From contig NZ_VHIZ01000017.1 in NCBI RefSeq assembly GCF_006494375.1, forward strand, positions 186,001 to 250,000: 64,000 nucleotides of DNA. The letters are read 5' to 3'. Numbering within the stretch: the stretch's first letter is position 1; every line of letters begins with the position of its first letter. The translations under genes and the position numbers were made by a program. Below the pieces are notes generated by a model. It worked only from the letters and a program-made list of their open reading frames with translations. It made no database searches and was not told the origin of the DNA. This document shows positions 39,177 through 49,421 of this stretch, one piece after another. Source of the stretch: Pantoea anthophila (GTDB lineage Bacteria; Pseudomonadota; Gammaproteobacteria; Enterobacterales; Enterobacteriaceae).

Positions 39177-40598
39177 ATGAGTTCACCGCTGTTGCAGCTT
39201 TTCCAGCATCAGGCCAGCGGCGGCGTGCGTGAGCGCCTCTGCACCACCCTGCGTCTGGCCATTAACCGGCATCATCTGCACGCCGGTCAGCAGCTGCCCT
39301 CCAGTCGCCAGCTGGCGCAGGATCTCCGGATTTCACGCGTCACGGTGGAAGCCGCCTATGGTCAGCTTGAGAGCGAAGGCTATCTGCGACGCGAGATCGG
39401 TCGCGGAACGTTTGTGGCCATCACGATTCCCGCAGGCACCGCTTCAGCGGCACGCGTTCAGCCCGCGCGTTTCTCAGCGCGGGGGCAGCAGGTGCTGGCA
39501 AGCGGAGGCTGTCAGGATCCCCCGTTTCCTCACGCCTTTGCCGCCGGTTCCCCGGAGTTACGCGCTTTTCCCCATGACAGCTGGCGACGCCTGAGCAGCA
39601 GCGTGCAGCGTTCGCTGGGCAGCGCCGCCATGGGATATGGCGATCCCTGCGGCTACCTGCCGCTGCGCAGTGCGATTGCTGATTATCTGGCGCTCTCGCG
39701 GGGTATGCAGTGCCAGCCGGAGCAGGTGATTATCCTGACCAGTTCGCAACAGGCGCTGCAGCTGCTGGCGATGATGTTCGTCGATCCCGGAGATGATGTG
39801 TGGATAGAGGAGCCAGGCTATCCCGGCGCACGAAACGCGCTGCTCGCCGCAGGCGCAAAGGTGCACGGGATAACCGTCGATGCCGAAGGCGCAGTGCCGG
39901 GTCACGGCAGTGCAAAGCTGATGTATCTGACCCCTTCACACCACTATCCGACCGGGGTAACGCTGAGCCTGCCCCGCCGTCTCGCCTGGCTCGCCTGGGC
40001 GCAGCGCAACCAAAGCTGGCTGATTGAAGATGACTACGACAGTGAGTTTCATTATGACGAGCGCCCGATTCCTGCGCTGCAGGGACTGGACCGTCATCAG
40101 CGGGTCATTACGCTCGGCACCTTTTCGAAATCGCTGTTCCCTTCACTGCGTCTGGCGTGGATGGTGGTGCCTCCCGCGCTGACTGCCCCTCTGGGCCAGG
40201 CTCGCAGCGTGCTGGATGGACACAGCGCCCTGCTGCCCCAGGCGATTACCGCGGCTTTTCTGCACCAGGGACATTTTGCCACTCATCTGCGGCTGATGCG
40301 TCAGCTCTATCATAGCCGTCGCGATCGGTTGCTGGAGCAGATTGCGCAGCGGCTCTCACCGTGGATTACGCCCATCGCCAGTGGCGGCGGACTCCAGCTG
40401 ACGGTGACAGTGGAACAGGACGAAGCGCACTTAACCGCGCTCGCGGCACAACAGGGGTTGCTGTTGCCTCGTCTCAGCCCGCTCTATGCCGGCTCCGCGT
40501 CTCAGCAGGGCTGGATACTCGGCTTCGCCGCGCTGACGCCTGATGAGATTGTGGCAGGGTGCGATAAACTGCTGAGGCTGCTGCAGCGGGAGGGATAA
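39177..40598 (+). CDS. MocR-type (GntR + aminotransferase-like) regulator
   Basis: This 473-residue PdxR/MocR family regulator has an N-terminal GntR winged helix (about 10-75, QLPSSRQLAQDLRISRVTVEAAYGQLESEGYL). It is fused to a type I aminotransferase-like domain, with the PLP lysine in LGTFSKSLFPSLRLAWM. Such proteins sense PLP-linked or amino compounds. It is divergent from the rhodanese gene across 87 bp, which contains the dyad GGCAG-N6-CTGCC at 39125-39140 as a possible operator. It is not clearly PdxR, since no PLP synthase genes are adjacent. In E. coli yfcJ occupies this interval. Confidence 0.82.
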   Translation: MSSPLLQLFQHQASGGVRERLCTTLRLAINRHHLHAGQQLPSSRQLAQDLRISRVTVEAAYGQLESEGYLRREIGRGTFVAITIPAGTASAARVQPARFSARGQQVLASGGCQDPPFPHAFAAGSPELRAFPHDSWRRLSSSVQRSLGSAAMGYGDPCGYLPLRSAIADYLALSRGMQCQPEQVIILTSSQQALQLLAMMFVDPGDDVWIEEPGYPGARNALLAAGAKVHGITVDAEGAVPGHGSAKLMYLTPSHHYPTGVTLSLPRRLAWLAWAQRNQSWLIEDDYDSEFHYDERPIPALQGLDRHQRVITLGTFSKSLFPSLRLAWMVVPPALTAPLGQARSVLDGHSALLPQAITAAFLHQGHFATHLRLMRQLYHSRRDRLLEQIAQRLSPWITPIASGGGLQLTVTVEQDEAHLTALAAQQGLLLPRLSPLYAGSASQQGWILGFAALTPDEIVAGCDKLLRLLQREG

Positions 40599-40628
40599 AT
40601 CTGGCCGGCGCCGGTTTACCGTAAGCCA

Positions 40629-40659
40629 GAAAACAAAAGGGCCGGCAAAGCCGGCCCTT
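40629..40659 (-). terminator. Intrinsic terminator of fabB
   Basis: AAGGGCCGGC (40637-40646) and GCCGGCCCTT (40650-40659) form a 10-bp stem with a 3-nt loop. On the minus strand it is followed by TTGTTTTC. It serves fabB and faces the end of the convergent MocR gene. Confidence 0.75.
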
Positions 40660-40679
40660 CAGCGTGCTGACGTAAAAGA

Positions 40680-41900
40680 TTACGCCTGATATTTACGCAT
40701 GGTCAGCGTGGCGTTGGTGCCACCGAAACCAAAGCTGTTAGACATCACGGTCGTCAGCTCTTTTTCCATCGGCTCAGTCACGATGTTCATGCCGGTGGCA
40801 GCTGCATCCAGTGAGTTGATGTTGATGCTTGGCGCGATAAAGCCATGCTCCAGCATCAGCAGCGAGTAAATCGCTTCCTGTACGCCAGCCGCACCCAGTG
40901 AGTGACCGGTCATCGCTTTGGTTGCTGAAATGTAAGGGGTTTTCTCGCCAAACACTTCACGAATCGCACCCAGCTCTTTCACGTCGCCCACTGGCGTAGA
41001 GGTACCGTGGCTGTTCAGATAGTCGATTGGCGTGTCGACGCCGTTCATTGCCATCTTCATGCAGCGCACCGCACCTTCACCTGAAGGCGCAACCATGTCT
41101 GCACCGTCAGAGGTCGCACCATAGCCGACGATTTCGGCATAGATGTGTGCACCGCGAGCCAGCGCATGCTCCAGCTCTTCAACCACCACCATGCCACCGC
41201 CACCGGCGATAACAAAACCGTCGCGCTCGTTGTCATAGGTGCGTGACGCTTTTTCTGGTGTGTCGTTGTAACGGGTGGAGAGCGCGCCCATGGCGTCGAA
41301 CTCACAGGCCATTTCCCAGCAGAGCTCTTCGCCGCCGCCGGCAAAAACGATATCCTGTTTGCCCAGCTGAATCTGCTCAACGGCGTTACCGATACAGTGC
41401 GCAGAGGTAGCACAGGCGGAGCTGATCGAGTAGTTTACGCCATGAATTTTGAATGGCGTGGCGAGACAGGCAGAGACGCCAGAAGCCATCGCCTTGGTGA
41501 CCACGTAAGGGCCAACCGCTTTCAGGCCGCGTGGGCTGCGCATTGCATCAGCACCAAAGACCTGGAAGCGCGGGGAACCACCGCCTGAACCTGCAATCAG
41601 ACCTACACGCGGGTTGCTCTGATACATTTCATCAGTCAGGCCGGAATCTTTAATCGCTTCTTCCATGGAGAGATAAGCATAGATGGACGCATCACTCATA
41701 AAGCGCACAACTTTGCGATCGATGAGGCCGGTGGTATCTAATTTGACGTTACCCCAGACGTGACTACGCATGCCGGAATCTTTCATCTCTTCAGAAAAGG
41801 TGATGCCAGAGCGTCCTTCACGCAGAGATGACAGCACTTCCTGCTGGTTATTACCAATACTGGAAACGATCCCTAAGCCAGTAATCACAGCACGTTTCAT
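40680..41900 (-). CDS. fabB: Beta-ketoacyl-ACP synthase I
   Basis: FabB extends acyl-ACP with malonyl-ACP and is required for unsaturated fatty acid synthesis. The 406-residue thiolase-fold protein has the C163-H-H triad: the nucleophile in [10 protein letters not shown], the His in [12 protein letters not shown], and the His in [10 protein letters not shown] FabR palindrome and a FadR box lie 44-78 bp upstream of the ATG. It is divergent from mnmC. Confidence 0.97.
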   Translation of the reverse strand: MKRAVITGLGIVSSIGNNQQEVLSSLREGRSGITFSEEMKDSGMRSHVWGNVKLDTTGLIDRKVVRFMSDASIYAYLSMEEAIKDSGLTDEMYQSNPRVGLIAGSGGGSPRFQVFGADAMRSPRGLKAVGPYVVTKAMASGVSACLATPFKIHGVNYSISSACATSAHCIGNAVEQIQLGKQDIVFAGGGEELCWEMACEFDAMGALSTRYNDTPEKASRTYDNERDGFVIAGGGGMVVVEELEHALARGAHIYAEIVGYGATSDGADMVAPSGEGAVRCMKMAMNGVDTPIDYLNSHGTSTPVGDVKELGAIREVFGEKTPYISATKAMTGHSLGAAGVQEAIYSLLMLEHGFIAPSININSLDAAATGMNIVTEPMEKELTTVMSNSFGFGGTNATLTMRKYQA

Positions 41901-41943
41901 TCAATCTTCCTCATCCACTTCTTCGTAATTGGCATGCACTCTA

Positions 41944-41959
41944 GCGTACACTTGTACGC
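41944..41959. promoter_or_regulatory. FabR operator of fabB
   Basis: GCGTACA-CT-TGTACGC is a perfect 7+2+7 palindrome matching the FabR consensus (AGCGTACA-N2-TGTTCGCT type). In E. coli FabR represses fabB and fabA from such a site according to membrane unsaturation. Confidence 0.8.
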
Positions 41960-41961
41960 CG

Positions 41962-41978
41962 AACAAGTCCGATCAGCT
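41962..41978 (-). promoter_or_regulatory. FadR box upstream of fabB
   Basis: On the minus strand AGCTGATCGGACTTGTT fits the 17-bp FadR consensus (AGCTGGTCCGACNTGTT) at all but a few positions. It lies 2 bp from the FabR palindrome, on the upstream side. FadR activates fabB in E. coli from this relative position. Confidence 0.75.
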
Positions 41979-42054
41979 ATTTCCTTTTGTAAATTTGCGT
42001 CATGTGACCTGGGTCGTTAAAATCGCGCCACTGCCTGAAAAACGAGCCTTTCCC

Positions 42055-44061
42055 GTGAAATTAACCCCGGTTAAACATGCGCAGCTAAACTGGAATGAAC
42101 AGGGTACACCTGTTTCCCGAGCGTTTGGCGACGTCTATTTCTCTAACGACAATGGTCTGGAAGAGACACGCTATGTGTTCCTTGGCGGCAACGGTTTCCC
42201 GCAGCGTTTTGCGGCGCATCCGCGCGATCTCCTGATCGTGGCGGAAAGCGGGTTTGGTACCGGCCTTAATTTTCTTACTCTGTGGCAGGCCTTTGACGCC
42301 TTTCAGCGTGAGCAGCCTGGTGCGACAGTAAAACGTCTGCATTTCATTAGCTTTGAGAAATTTCCGTTAACCCGCGCGGATCTGATCGCGGCGCATCAGC
42401 ACTGGCCCGAACTTGCCCCCTGGGCAGAAGCGCTGCAGGCCCAGTGGCCGGCTGCCCTGCCCGGCTGCCAGCGACTGCTGTTTGACGGCGGGCGCATCAC
42501 GCTGGATCTGTGGCTGGGCGATATCAACCTGCTGATGGAAAAGGTGGATGAGAGCCTGCATCGTCAGGTCGATGCCTGGTTCCTCGATGGCTTCGCGCCC
42601 GCAAAGAATCCCGATATGTGGACGCCCGCGCTGTTCAGCATGATGGCGAAGCTGGCGCGTCCACAGGGGACTTTCGCGACTTTTACTGCTGCAGGGTTTG
42701 TGCGGCGCGGTCTGCAGGAGGCGGGATTTGATGTCACCCGCCGCAAAGGATTTGGCCCGAAACGCGAAATGCTGTGCGGCAGCCTGCAGGATGCGCCTCT
42801 GCTCCCCGGCATGCAGCCCTGGTATCATCGCCATCCGGCGGCGCAGCAGGAAGTTGCCCTGATTGGTGGCGGCGTGGCCAGCGCGACCCTGGCGCTGGCG
42901 CTGCTGCGCCGTGGCTGGCGGGTGACGCTCTACTGCGCCGATGAGGCGCCCGCGCTGGGTGCCTCCGGTAACCGGCAGGGCGCACTCTATCCGCTGCTCA
43001 ATCAGCACGACCCGGCCCTCGCCACCTTCTTCCCGGCGGCATTCAGCTTTGCCCGGCGACTCTACGACCAGACCGGGGCCACTTTTGAGCATGAGTGGAG
43101 TGGCGTGCTGCAACTGGGCTGGGATGAAAAGAGCCGCAAAAAGATCGAACAGATGCTGGCGATGGATCTGCCTGAAACCCTTGCCTGCGGCGTCGATGTC
43201 GCAGAGGCGGAAAACCGGGCGAAGGTAGCGCTGGGCTGCGGCGGCATTTTCTATCCGGAGGGCGGCTGGCTCTCACCGGCTGAGCTGACCACCGCGCTGC
43301 TCGCCCATGGCGAAACACAGGGCTTACGCATTCACTGGCTGCACCGGGTGAGCGGGCTTTCTCAAGAGGAAGATGGCTGGACGCTGACCTTCAGCGACCG
43401 CCCGGCGGTTCACCATTCTGCGGTGGTCCTGGCAAACGGTCACGCGATCGCCGACTTTGCGCAAAGCGCCCCGCTGCCAGCCTACCCGGTAGCGGGTCAG
43501 GTGAGCCATGTTCCCGCCACGCCGGCCCTCAGCGCGCTGCAGACCGTGCTCTGTTACGACGGCTATCTGACGCCGGTCAGCACCCAGTTTGGTACCCACT
43601 GTATCGGTGCCAGCTACCATCGTGGTGAAACCGCAACGCGTTATCGCGAGGCGGATCAGCAGGAGAATCGCAGTCGACTGCTGCACTGTCTGCCTGACAG
43701 CCGCTGGGCGGAAACGGTGGATGTCAGTGAGGGAGAAGCCAGAATGGGCGTGCGCTGCGCCACGCGCGATCACCTGCCGATGGTGGGCGGCGTGCCCGAT
43801 TATGCCGCGACGCTGGCACAGTATGCCGATTTACCGGCCCGGCTTGCGGCAGGCAGTCAGATTGCTGACGCGCCCGATCTGCCGGGGCTTTATCTGTTTG
43901 GTGCGCTGGGTTCACGCGGCTTGTGCAGCGCACCGCTGGCAGCCGAGGTGCTGGCCGCCCAGCTGGCAGGTGAGCCACAGCCGCTGGATGCGACCACGCT
44001 GGCAGCACTCAATCCGAATCGCTACTGGGTCAGGAAACTGCTGAAGGGGAAAGCGGTGTAA
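42055..44061 (+). CDS. mnmC: Bifunctional tRNA (mnm5s2U) biosynthesis protein MnmC
   Basis: MnmC completes mnm5s2U at tRNA wobble position 34. The C-terminal FAD-dependent oxidoreductase removes the carboxymethyl group, and the N-terminal SAM methyltransferase then methylates the amine. The methyltransferase domain spans about 1-245 ([33 protein letters not shown]). The FAD domain begins near residue 262 with [21 protein letters not shown]. The GTG at 42055 is chosen because it gives 668 residues, exactly the E. coli length. Its ribosome site is poor. The frame is open upstream across the fabB operators, so it should not start there. Confidence 0.94.
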   Translation: MKLTPVKHAQLNWNEQGTPVSRAFGDVYFSNDNGLEETRYVFLGGNGFPQRFAAHPRDLLIVAESGFGTGLNFLTLWQAFDAFQREQPGATVKRLHFISFEKFPLTRADLIAAHQHWPELAPWAEALQAQWPAALPGCQRLLFDGGRITLDLWLGDINLLMEKVDESLHRQVDAWFLDGFAPAKNPDMWTPALFSMMAKLARPQGTFATFTAAGFVRRGLQEAGFDVTRRKGFGPKREMLCGSLQDAPLLPGMQPWYHRHPAAQQEVALIGGGVASATLALALLRRGWRVTLYCADEAPALGASGNRQGALYPLLNQHDPALATFFPAAFSFARRLYDQTGATFEHEWSGVLQLGWDEKSRKKIEQMLAMDLPETLACGVDVAEAENRAKVALGCGGIFYPEGGWLSPAELTTALLAHGETQGLRIHWLHRVSGLSQEEDGWTLTFSDRPAVHHSAVVLANGHAIADFAQSAPLPAYPVAGQVSHVPATPALSALQTVLCYDGYLTPVSTQFGTHCIGASYHRGETATRYREADQQENRSRLLHCLPDSRWAETVDVSEGEARMGVRCATRDHLPMVGGVPDYAATLAQYADLPARLAAGSQIADAPDLPGLYLFGALGSRGLCSAPLAAEVLAAQLAGEPQPLDATTLAALNPNRYWVRKLLKGKAV

Positions 44062-44071
44062 AGCGGGTCTG

Positions 44072-44093
44072 CAGGGCGGCGCTTACCGCCCTG
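44072..44093. terminator. Hairpin between convergent mnmC and yfcL
   Basis: CAGGGCGG (44072-44079) and CCGCCCTG (44086-44093) form a perfect 8-bp stem with a CGCTTA loop, filling most of the 37-bp gap. There is no T tract, so it is a probable shared terminator of the GC-hairpin type. Confidence 0.5.
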
Positions 44094-44098
44094 TCATA

Positions 44099-44383
44099 TC
44101 ATGCGGAGAGCTGGCGCGCCTGAACAAACAGGTTGTCCCACATGCCGACCACCAGCGCCTGATCGCGCGGTGAGAGTTCGCCTGCGGCAATGGCGTTCTG
44201 CAGGCTGCGGGTCACCTGAACCTGCAGCGCTTCTGGCGTATGCTCATCCAGCTGCTCCACTTCAGCGACCGCCAGGGTCAGGTGCCCGCGCAGATAACCG
44301 CTGGCGAACAGTTCATCGTCACTGGCATGCTCGACCATGTCGTCAATCAGGGCCAGGATACGCGCTTCAAATTCTGCGATCAT
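44099..44383 (-). CDS. yfcL: YfcL family protein
   Basis: This 94-residue helical protein matches E. coli YfcL (92 residues) across its length, including [20 protein letters not shown] and [11 protein letters not shown]. Its function is unknown. The ATG at 44383 follows AGAGGAATTGAG, a good ribosome site. The longer frame to 44419 overlaps epmC and is rejected. It is 32 bp after epmC on the same strand and probably co-transcribed. Confidence 0.88.
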   Translation of the reverse strand: MIAEFEARILALIDDMVEHASDDELFASGYLRGHLTLAVAEVEQLDEHTPEALQVQVTRSLQNAIAAGELSPRDQALVVGMWDNLFVQARQLSA

Positions 44384-44415
44384 CTCAATTCCTCTTTTGA
44401 TAATGTCATCCTGCA

Positions 44416-44961
44416 TCACAGATCGTCCGGCCAGGGAAACTGCGCCGCTGTTAATGAAGGCCTGCCATAAAATTCCGCCAGGGCGGTAATAAAACGCGCG
44501 GGACGCGCGGGAATACCCGCCGTCAGATAGCTCATGACCTGAGCATGTACCTTACGCTGAAACGCAATGCGATCCGGCTCACAATCTCCGTCGAGATTGT
44601 CACAACTGACGTTGAAGGGAAAGCCCGCCGCCATACAAAACATCCACTCCAGCGCCTGTGGCTTCACTTCAACGGCTTCAAACTGGCTCTGGGTCAGCGC
44701 ATCGCGGCCATCCGGGCAGTACCAGTAGCCAAAATCGACCAGTTTACGGCGTGCCTCACCGGCGATGCACCAGTGAGAGATCTCATGCAGGGCGCTGGCG
44801 TAAAAGCCGTGGGCAAAAACCACCCGGTTCCACGGCGACTCTGCATCAGCAGGAAGATAGATCGGTTCATCGTCGCCTTTAATCAGGCGTGTCTGAAATT
44901 CATCGCTGAAGCAGCGATCGAACAGCGTAATCAGCTGTTCATAATGATGGGTCGGGTTCAT
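44416..44961 (-). CDS. epmC: Elongation factor P hydroxylase EpmC
   Basis: EpmC hydroxylates the beta-lysylated lysine of elongation factor P, the last step of that modification. The 181-residue protein is collinear with E. coli EpmC (formerly YfcM). It contains the putative metal-binding HEISH motif at residues 59-63 and [16 protein letters not shown] ([16 protein letters not shown]) segments. The ribosome site is weak. It is flanked by yfcA and yfcL, as in E. coli. No epmA, epmB or efp gene is in the window. Confidence 0.93.
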   Translation of the reverse strand: MNPTHHYEQLITLFDRCFSDEFQTRLIKGDDEPIYLPADAESPWNRVVFAHGFYASALHEISHWCIAGEARRKLVDFGYWYCPDGRDALTQSQFEAVEVKPQALEWMFCMAAGFPFNVSCDNLDGDCEPDRIAFQRKVHAQVMSYLTAGIPARPARFITALAEFYGRPSLTAAQFPWPDDL

Positions 44962-44980
44962 GACGTTATCACGTAAAAAG

Positions 44981-45784
44981 TTACGATTGCAGTGTGGAGA
45001 GCCACGCCATCACGGCGCTGCCATGGCTGTCCCACAGGAGTTTTATGCTCATTACGGCAGAGACAATCACCACCATCGGGCGGATCAGTTTCTGCCCGCG
45101 GCTCAGCACCAGCCGGGCGCCCAGACGCGCGCCGCAGAACGCGCCGAGCATCATAATCAGGCCGGTTCCCCACACCACTTTGCCGCCGAACATAAAGAAC
45201 AACAGACTGCCCACGTTAGAGGTGAAGTTGAGAACTTTGGCATGGGCTGTCGCCTTCGCCAGGTTGTAACCGCAGAGCGTGACAAAGGCCAGCGCATAGA
45301 AAGAGCCCGCGCCCGGCCCGAAAAATCCGTCATAGAAGCCCACGGCACCGCCCCCGACCAGCGCATAGGCGAGGCCGTGCAGGCGACGCGCCCGGTCTTC
45401 TTCACCGAGACGCGGCATCAGCAGAAACCATAAACCAATCGCGATCAAAAACAGCGGCAGCATCTGACGCAGAAAGTCCGCCTGCAGGCGCTGGATCAGC
45501 ACCGCCCCCAGCACGGACCCCAGCAGCGTCATGGCGATATTCAGCCACTGCTCACTCAGATTAACTGCGCCGCGTCGCACAAAGTAGAGGCTGGCGGAGA
45601 ACGACCCGCCGACCGATTGCAGTTTATTGGTCGCCAGCGCCTGAGCCGGTGAGAGACCCGCCGCCAGCAGCGACGGCACCGTCAGTAACCCCCCGCCACC
45701 CGCAATCGAGTCAATAAAACCGGCGAGCATGGCAATCAGAAACAGCAGCCCGACCAGCAGCGGACTGACCACGAACCACTCCAT
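44981..45784 (-). CDS. yfcA: TSUP (TauE/SafE) family membrane protein YfcA
   Basis: This 267-residue inner membrane protein has about eight hydrophobic helices. It belongs to the TSUP family, which moves sulfonates, sulfite or organosulfur anions. E. coli YfcA has 269 residues, and its substrate is unproven. The conserved GFIDSIAGGGGLLTVPSLLAAGLSP and GFYDGFFGPGAGSF repeats mark the two half-domains. AAGGGATTCC precedes the ATG. It is 8 bp after mepA and very likely co-transcribed with it. Confidence 0.9.
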   Translation of the reverse strand: MEWFVVSPLLVGLLFLIAMLAGFIDSIAGGGGLLTVPSLLAAGLSPAQALATNKLQSVGGSFSASLYFVRRGAVNLSEQWLNIAMTLLGSVLGAVLIQRLQADFLRQMLPLFLIAIGLWFLLMPRLGEEDRARRLHGLAYALVGGGAVGFYDGFFGPGAGSFYALAFVTLCGYNLAKATAHAKVLNFTSNVGSLLFFMFGGKVVWGTGLIMMLGAFCGARLGARLVLSRGQKLIRPMVVIVSAVMSIKLLWDSHGSAVMAWLSTLQS

Positions 45785-45792
45785 GGAATCCC

Positions 45793-46617
45793 TTACAGTA
45801 GATGTTTATCCAGCAGAGCCTGACAGGCAGGCGGTAACGGCGGCGGTTCACGTTTCACCGGCGCGCCCGATCCGGGCTGCTTCGGCAGGAACCAGCTCTG
45901 CAGTTCTGCGCCACAGCCATCGCCCGGAGGCGGTGGCGGCTGATCTTCACAGCCGATACTGCCGGTCGGGCAGCGCAGCCGCACATGCATGTGCGCCCGA
46001 TGCGCGAACCAGGGGCGCACTTTGCGCAGCCAGTCACGATCGGCACCGGCATCCGCACAAAGCTGCTTTTTAATCGCCGGGTTGACGAAGATGCGCGTGA
46101 CATCATCATCTTTCGCCGCCAGTTTAATCAGGCTGTCGATTTCCGGCTGCCAGTGGCGCGCAATCACGTTTTTATCACCCGGCCCGACCAGATCCAGCGG
46201 CTGCGGCTTCAGCAGCTGCTGCGCGGTCCAGCGGGTTTTCGGCAGTTGCAGCCAGATATCGACATCCAGCCCGGTCTGATGGCTGGCGTGACCGCTGCTG
46301 AAACGTCCGCCAGCCGCCATGCCCATATCCCCAATCAGAACATTGCCCAGCTGCAGGTTGTGCACGCGGGTCGTCAGCCGCTGAATAAACGCAATCAGAT
46401 CGGGATGACCGAAATAACGACGCTGATCCTGACGCATCACCTGATAGTCGGGTGAATTGAGCGGCAGTGCCCGGGCGCCAATAATACAGCCATTCGCAAA
46501 GCCGCCGATGGACTGCGGTGTGCCGCTGATCGGCTGCTGAATACGCTGCCACGGCGTCGCCGCCAGGCTGGAGGCGCTGAACAACAGCGCGCTCAGAGTA
46601 AGCAGAAGTGCCTTCAT
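45793..46617 (-). CDS. mepA: Murein DD-endopeptidase MepA
   Basis: MepA is a periplasmic LAS-type zinc endopeptidase that cuts D-Ala-mDAP crosslinks in peptidoglycan. The 274 residues, equal to E. coli, include a signal peptide ending at SLAA (residue 20). The zinc-site residues H110, H113 and D120 are in [18 protein letters not shown], and the later HMHVRL pair is also present. The proline-rich C-terminus is typical. It starts 4 nt after the aroC stop, inside one operon (prmB-aroC-mepA-yfcA). Confidence 0.94.
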   Translation of the reverse strand: MKALLLTLSALLFSASSLAATPWQRIQQPISGTPQSIGGFANGCIIGARALPLNSPDYQVMRQDQRRYFGHPDLIAFIQRLTTRVHNLQLGNVLIGDMGMAAGGRFSSGHASHQTGLDVDIWLQLPKTRWTAQQLLKPQPLDLVGPGDKNVIARHWQPEIDSLIKLAAKDDDVTRIFVNPAIKKQLCADAGADRDWLRKVRPWFAHRAHMHVRLRCPTGSIGCEDQPPPPPGDGCGAELQSWFLPKQPGSGAPVKREPPPLPPACQALLDKHLL

Positions 46618-46621
46618 GCCA

Positions 46622-47707
46622 TCACCAGCGCGGCACGGTGCTGTTAACGTCACCGTTCTGCGCCCGCTGGCGCAGCAGATGATCCATCAGGACGATCGCC
46701 ATCATCGCCTCGGCGATCGGCACGGCGCGGATCCCGACGCAGGGATCGTGGCGGCCTTTGGTGATCATCTCCACCTCTTCGCCGTTGCGGGTAATGGTTT
46801 TACCCGGCACGGTGATGCTGGAGGTCGGTTTCATTGCGAGGTTGGCGCTGATGGTCTGGCCGCTGCTGATGCCGCCCAGAATGCCGCCGGCGTGGTTACT
46901 CTGGAAACCATCGTGACGGATTTCATCCCGATGCTGGCTGCCGCGCTGGCTGACCACCGCGAAGCCGTCACCGATCTCCACCCCTTTTACCGCGTTGATG
47001 CTCATCAGCGCGTGCGCCAGGTCGGCATCCAGACGGTCAAAGACCGGTTCGCCCAGGCCAGGCGGCACGTTGTCAGCCATGACCGTGACTTTAGCCCCGA
47101 TGGAGTCGCCCTCTTTTTTCAGGCCGCGCATCAGTTCATCCAGCGCCTCCAGCTTCTCCGCATCCGGGCAGAAGAAGGGATTCTCTTCCACGATGCTCCA
47201 GTCTTTCAGCTCACAGGCGATATCCCCGATCTGCGCCAGATAGCCGCGCACCACCACACCATGTTTCATCTGCAGATACTTCTTCGCTATCGCACCGGCG
47301 GCCACGCGCATCGCGGTTTCACGCGCCGAAGAGCGGCCACCGCCACGGTAGTCGCGCTGACCATATTTCTGCTCGTAGGTGTAATCGGCATGGCCGGGAC
47401 GGAAGAGATCTTTGATCGCGCCATAATCCTGCGACCGCTGATCGGTGTTCTCAATCAGCAGGCCAATAGAGGTGCCGGTGGTCACACCCTCAAACACACC
47501 GGACAAAATTTTCACCTGATCCGGCTCGCGACGCTGCGTGGTGTAGCGCGAGGTGCCAGGACGACGACGGTCGAGGTCATGCTGGATATCCGCTTCGGTC
47601 AGGGGGATGCCCGGTGGCACCCCATCAACGATGCAGCCCAGCGCAAGACCGTGGGACTCGCCAAAGGTAGTTACTCGAAAAAATTGTCCGATGCTGTTTC
47701 CGGCCAT
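46622..47707 (-). CDS. aroC: Chorismate synthase
   Basis: AroC makes chorismate from EPSP with reduced FMN, the last step of the shikimate pathway. The 361-residue protein carries the signatures [38 protein letters not shown] and [12 protein letters not shown]. The length is the same as E. coli. CAAGGAAACAGC precedes the ATG. It lies 45 bp after prmB. Confidence 0.97.
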   Translation of the reverse strand: MAGNSIGQFFRVTTFGESHGLALGCIVDGVPPGIPLTEADIQHDLDRRRPGTSRYTTQRREPDQVKILSGVFEGVTTGTSIGLLIENTDQRSQDYGAIKDLFRPGHADYTYEQKYGQRDYRGGGRSSARETAMRVAAGAIAKKYLQMKHGVVVRGYLAQIGDIACELKDWSIVEENPFFCPDAEKLEALDELMRGLKKEGDSIGAKVTVMADNVPPGLGEPVFDRLDADLAHALMSINAVKGVEIGDGFAVVSQRGSQHRDEIRHDGFQSNHAGGILGGISSGQTISANLAMKPTSSITVPGKTITRNGEEVEMITKGRHDPCVGIRAVPIAEAMMAIVLMDHLLRQRAQNGDVNSTVPRW

Positions 47708-47752
47708 GCTGTTTCCTTGTCAGGGTTCGGCGGGCGAGGCTTCGCCCCACTT

Positions 47753-48685
47753 TTAGTCTTTGTAAAAGGAGAAATGGTGTTGTGCGTCGACGATCTGCTG
47801 GCGCGTCAGCGTAAAGACCCCGTCACCGCCGTTGTCAAATTCCAGCCAGGTAAAGGGCACATCGGGATACTGCTCGATCATATGCACCATGCTGTTACCG
47901 ACTTCGCAGACCAGAACGCCCTGCTCGCTGAGATAATCAGGCGCGCAGGCCAGAATGCGGCGCACCAGCTTCAGACCATCGCTGCCCGCCGCCAGACCCA
48001 GCTCCGGTTCGTGGCGATATTCATTGGGCAGATCATCCATATCTTCCGCATCCACATAAGGCGGATTGGTGACGATCAGGTCATACTTCAGCGGCGGCAG
48101 TTCGCGGAACAGGTCGGCACGAATCGGCGTAACCTGATTAATCAGGCCATGTTCTTCAATATTCTGCTCGGCCACCGCCAGCGCACCGGTCGAGATATCG
48201 ACGGCGTCGACCTCCGCTTCCGGGAAGGCGTAAGCACAGGCAATCGCGATACAGCCGCTGCCGGTGCACATATCCAGAATATGCGCGGGTGGCGTGCTGA
48301 TAAGACCGGCAAAGCGGTTCTCGATCAGTTCGCCAATCGGTGAACGCGGCACCAGCACGCGCTCATCAACAAAGAATTCGTGACCGCAGAACCAGGCTTT
48401 ATTAGTCAGGTAGGCGACCGGAATACGCTCGTTAACGCGACGAATGACGCGCTCGACAATCAGAAGACGCTCGCTGGCGGTCAGACGCGCGTTGCGCATA
48501 TCTTCCGGAATGTCCAGCGGCAGCCAGAGAGACGGCAGGACCAGTTGAACGGCTTCGTCCCAGGGATTGTCTGTGCCATGTCCGTACCAGATTCCGGCAG
48601 CGGAAAAGCGGCTTACCGCCCAGCGCAGCATGTCCTGAATGGTGTGCAGTTCGTTCACTGCCTCATCGACGAAAATTTTGTCCAC
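47753..48685 (-). CDS. prmB: 50S ribosomal protein L3 glutamine methyltransferase PrmB
   Basis: PrmB methylates a glutamine of ribosomal protein L3 using SAM. The GTG at 48685, preceded by GGAGGGCTAC, gives 310 residues, exactly the E. coli length. The SAM motif [14 protein letters not shown] and the substrate-Gln motif [10 protein letters not shown] are intact. A 30-residue upstream extension in frame is not conserved. It is divergent from smrB and heads prmB-aroC-mepA-yfcA. Confidence 0.94.
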   Translation of the reverse strand: MDKIFVDEAVNELHTIQDMLRWAVSRFSAAGIWYGHGTDNPWDEAVQLVLPSLWLPLDIPEDMRNARLTASERLLIVERVIRRVNERIPVAYLTNKAWFCGHEFFVDERVLVPRSPIGELIENRFAGLISTPPAHILDMCTGSGCIAIACAYAFPEAEVDAVDISTGALAVAEQNIEEHGLINQVTPIRADLFRELPPLKYDLIVTNPPYVDAEDMDDLPNEYRHEPELGLAAGSDGLKLVRRILACAPDYLSEQGVLVCEVGNSMVHMIEQYPDVPFTWLEFDNGGDGVFTLTRQQIVDAQHHFSFYKD

Positions 48686-48844
48686 GTAGCCCTCCGCAGG
48701 CCTTTTGCTAAATCGGCCGATAGTGTGCCATGAAGCCGGGGAGAATTCAGCGCAGCGAGGTGAAAAAGCTGACAATTAATGACACTTAACGGTAAGGTAT
48801 CGGCTCTGCTGTGTGACAGCCTTTTCTGATAAGACTGACCTGCC

Positions 48845-49393
48845 ATGAGTAAAAAAACACCGCTAAGCCCGGATGATGAGGCGCTGTTTCGCCAGTTAAT
48901 GACGGGGACACGTCAGTTAAAACAGGACACCTATGTCCATAAAGCGCCGGTAAAAACCCGCGAGATTCCGGTAAAACGTCTGCTTTCCGAGCAGGCGGAC
49001 AACAGCCATTACTTTTCGGATGAGTTTCAGCCCCTGCTCTCGACCGAAGGGGCTACCCGTTACGTGCGCGCCGATGTCAGCCATTTTGAGCTGAAAAAAC
49101 TGCGCCGGGGTGACTATACCCCGGAGATTTTTCTCGACCTGCACGGCTTAACGCAGATGCAGGCCAAGCAGGAGCTGGGCGCACTGATCGCCGCCTGCCG
49201 CCGTGAACATCTGTTCTGCGCCAGCGTCATGACCGGACATGGAAAACATATTCTGAAGCAGCAGACGCCGCTGTGGCTGGCCCAGCATCCGTGGGTCATG
49301 GCGTTTCATCAGGCGCCGAAAATGTTCGGCGGTGATGCTGCGCTGCTGGTGCTGATTGAGATTGAGGAGTGGCAACCGCCTGAGTTGCCCTGA
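48845..49393 (+). CDS. smrB: Ribosome rescue endonuclease SmrB
   Basis: SmrB recognises collided ribosomes and cuts the mRNA between them, starting rescue. The 182-residue protein has an N-terminal helical extension and a C-terminal Smr domain (about 95-173). The DLHG motif is at residues 98-101 and GHG at 131-133, both expected for catalysis. E. coli SmrB has 183 residues. The ribosome site is weak. It is divergent from prmB and convergent with sixA. Confidence 0.93.
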   Translation: MSKKTPLSPDDEALFRQLMTGTRQLKQDTYVHKAPVKTREIPVKRLLSEQADNSHYFSDEFQPLLSTEGATRYVRADVSHFELKKLRRGDYTPEIFLDLHGLTQMQAKQELGALIAACRREHLFCASVMTGHGKHILKQQTPLWLAQHPWVMAFHQAPKMFGGDAALLVLIEIEEWQPPELP

Positions 49394-49395
49394 CA

Positions 49396-49414
49396 GGGCC
49401 GGTGTCATCGGCCC
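49396..49414. terminator. Hairpin between convergent smrB and sixA
   Basis: GGGCCG (49396-49401) pairs with CGGCCC (49409-49414) across a 7-nt loop in the 28-bp gap. The stem is short and has no T tract, so it is a weak candidate. Confidence 0.35.
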
Positions 49415-49421
49415 CTCGTCG

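Noticed and set aside
46616-48343. A 575-codon open frame on the plus strand opposite aroC and prmB.
   Set aside because: It is antisense to two firmly identified genes, its composition is that of a GC-rich shadow frame, and it resembles no protein family I know.
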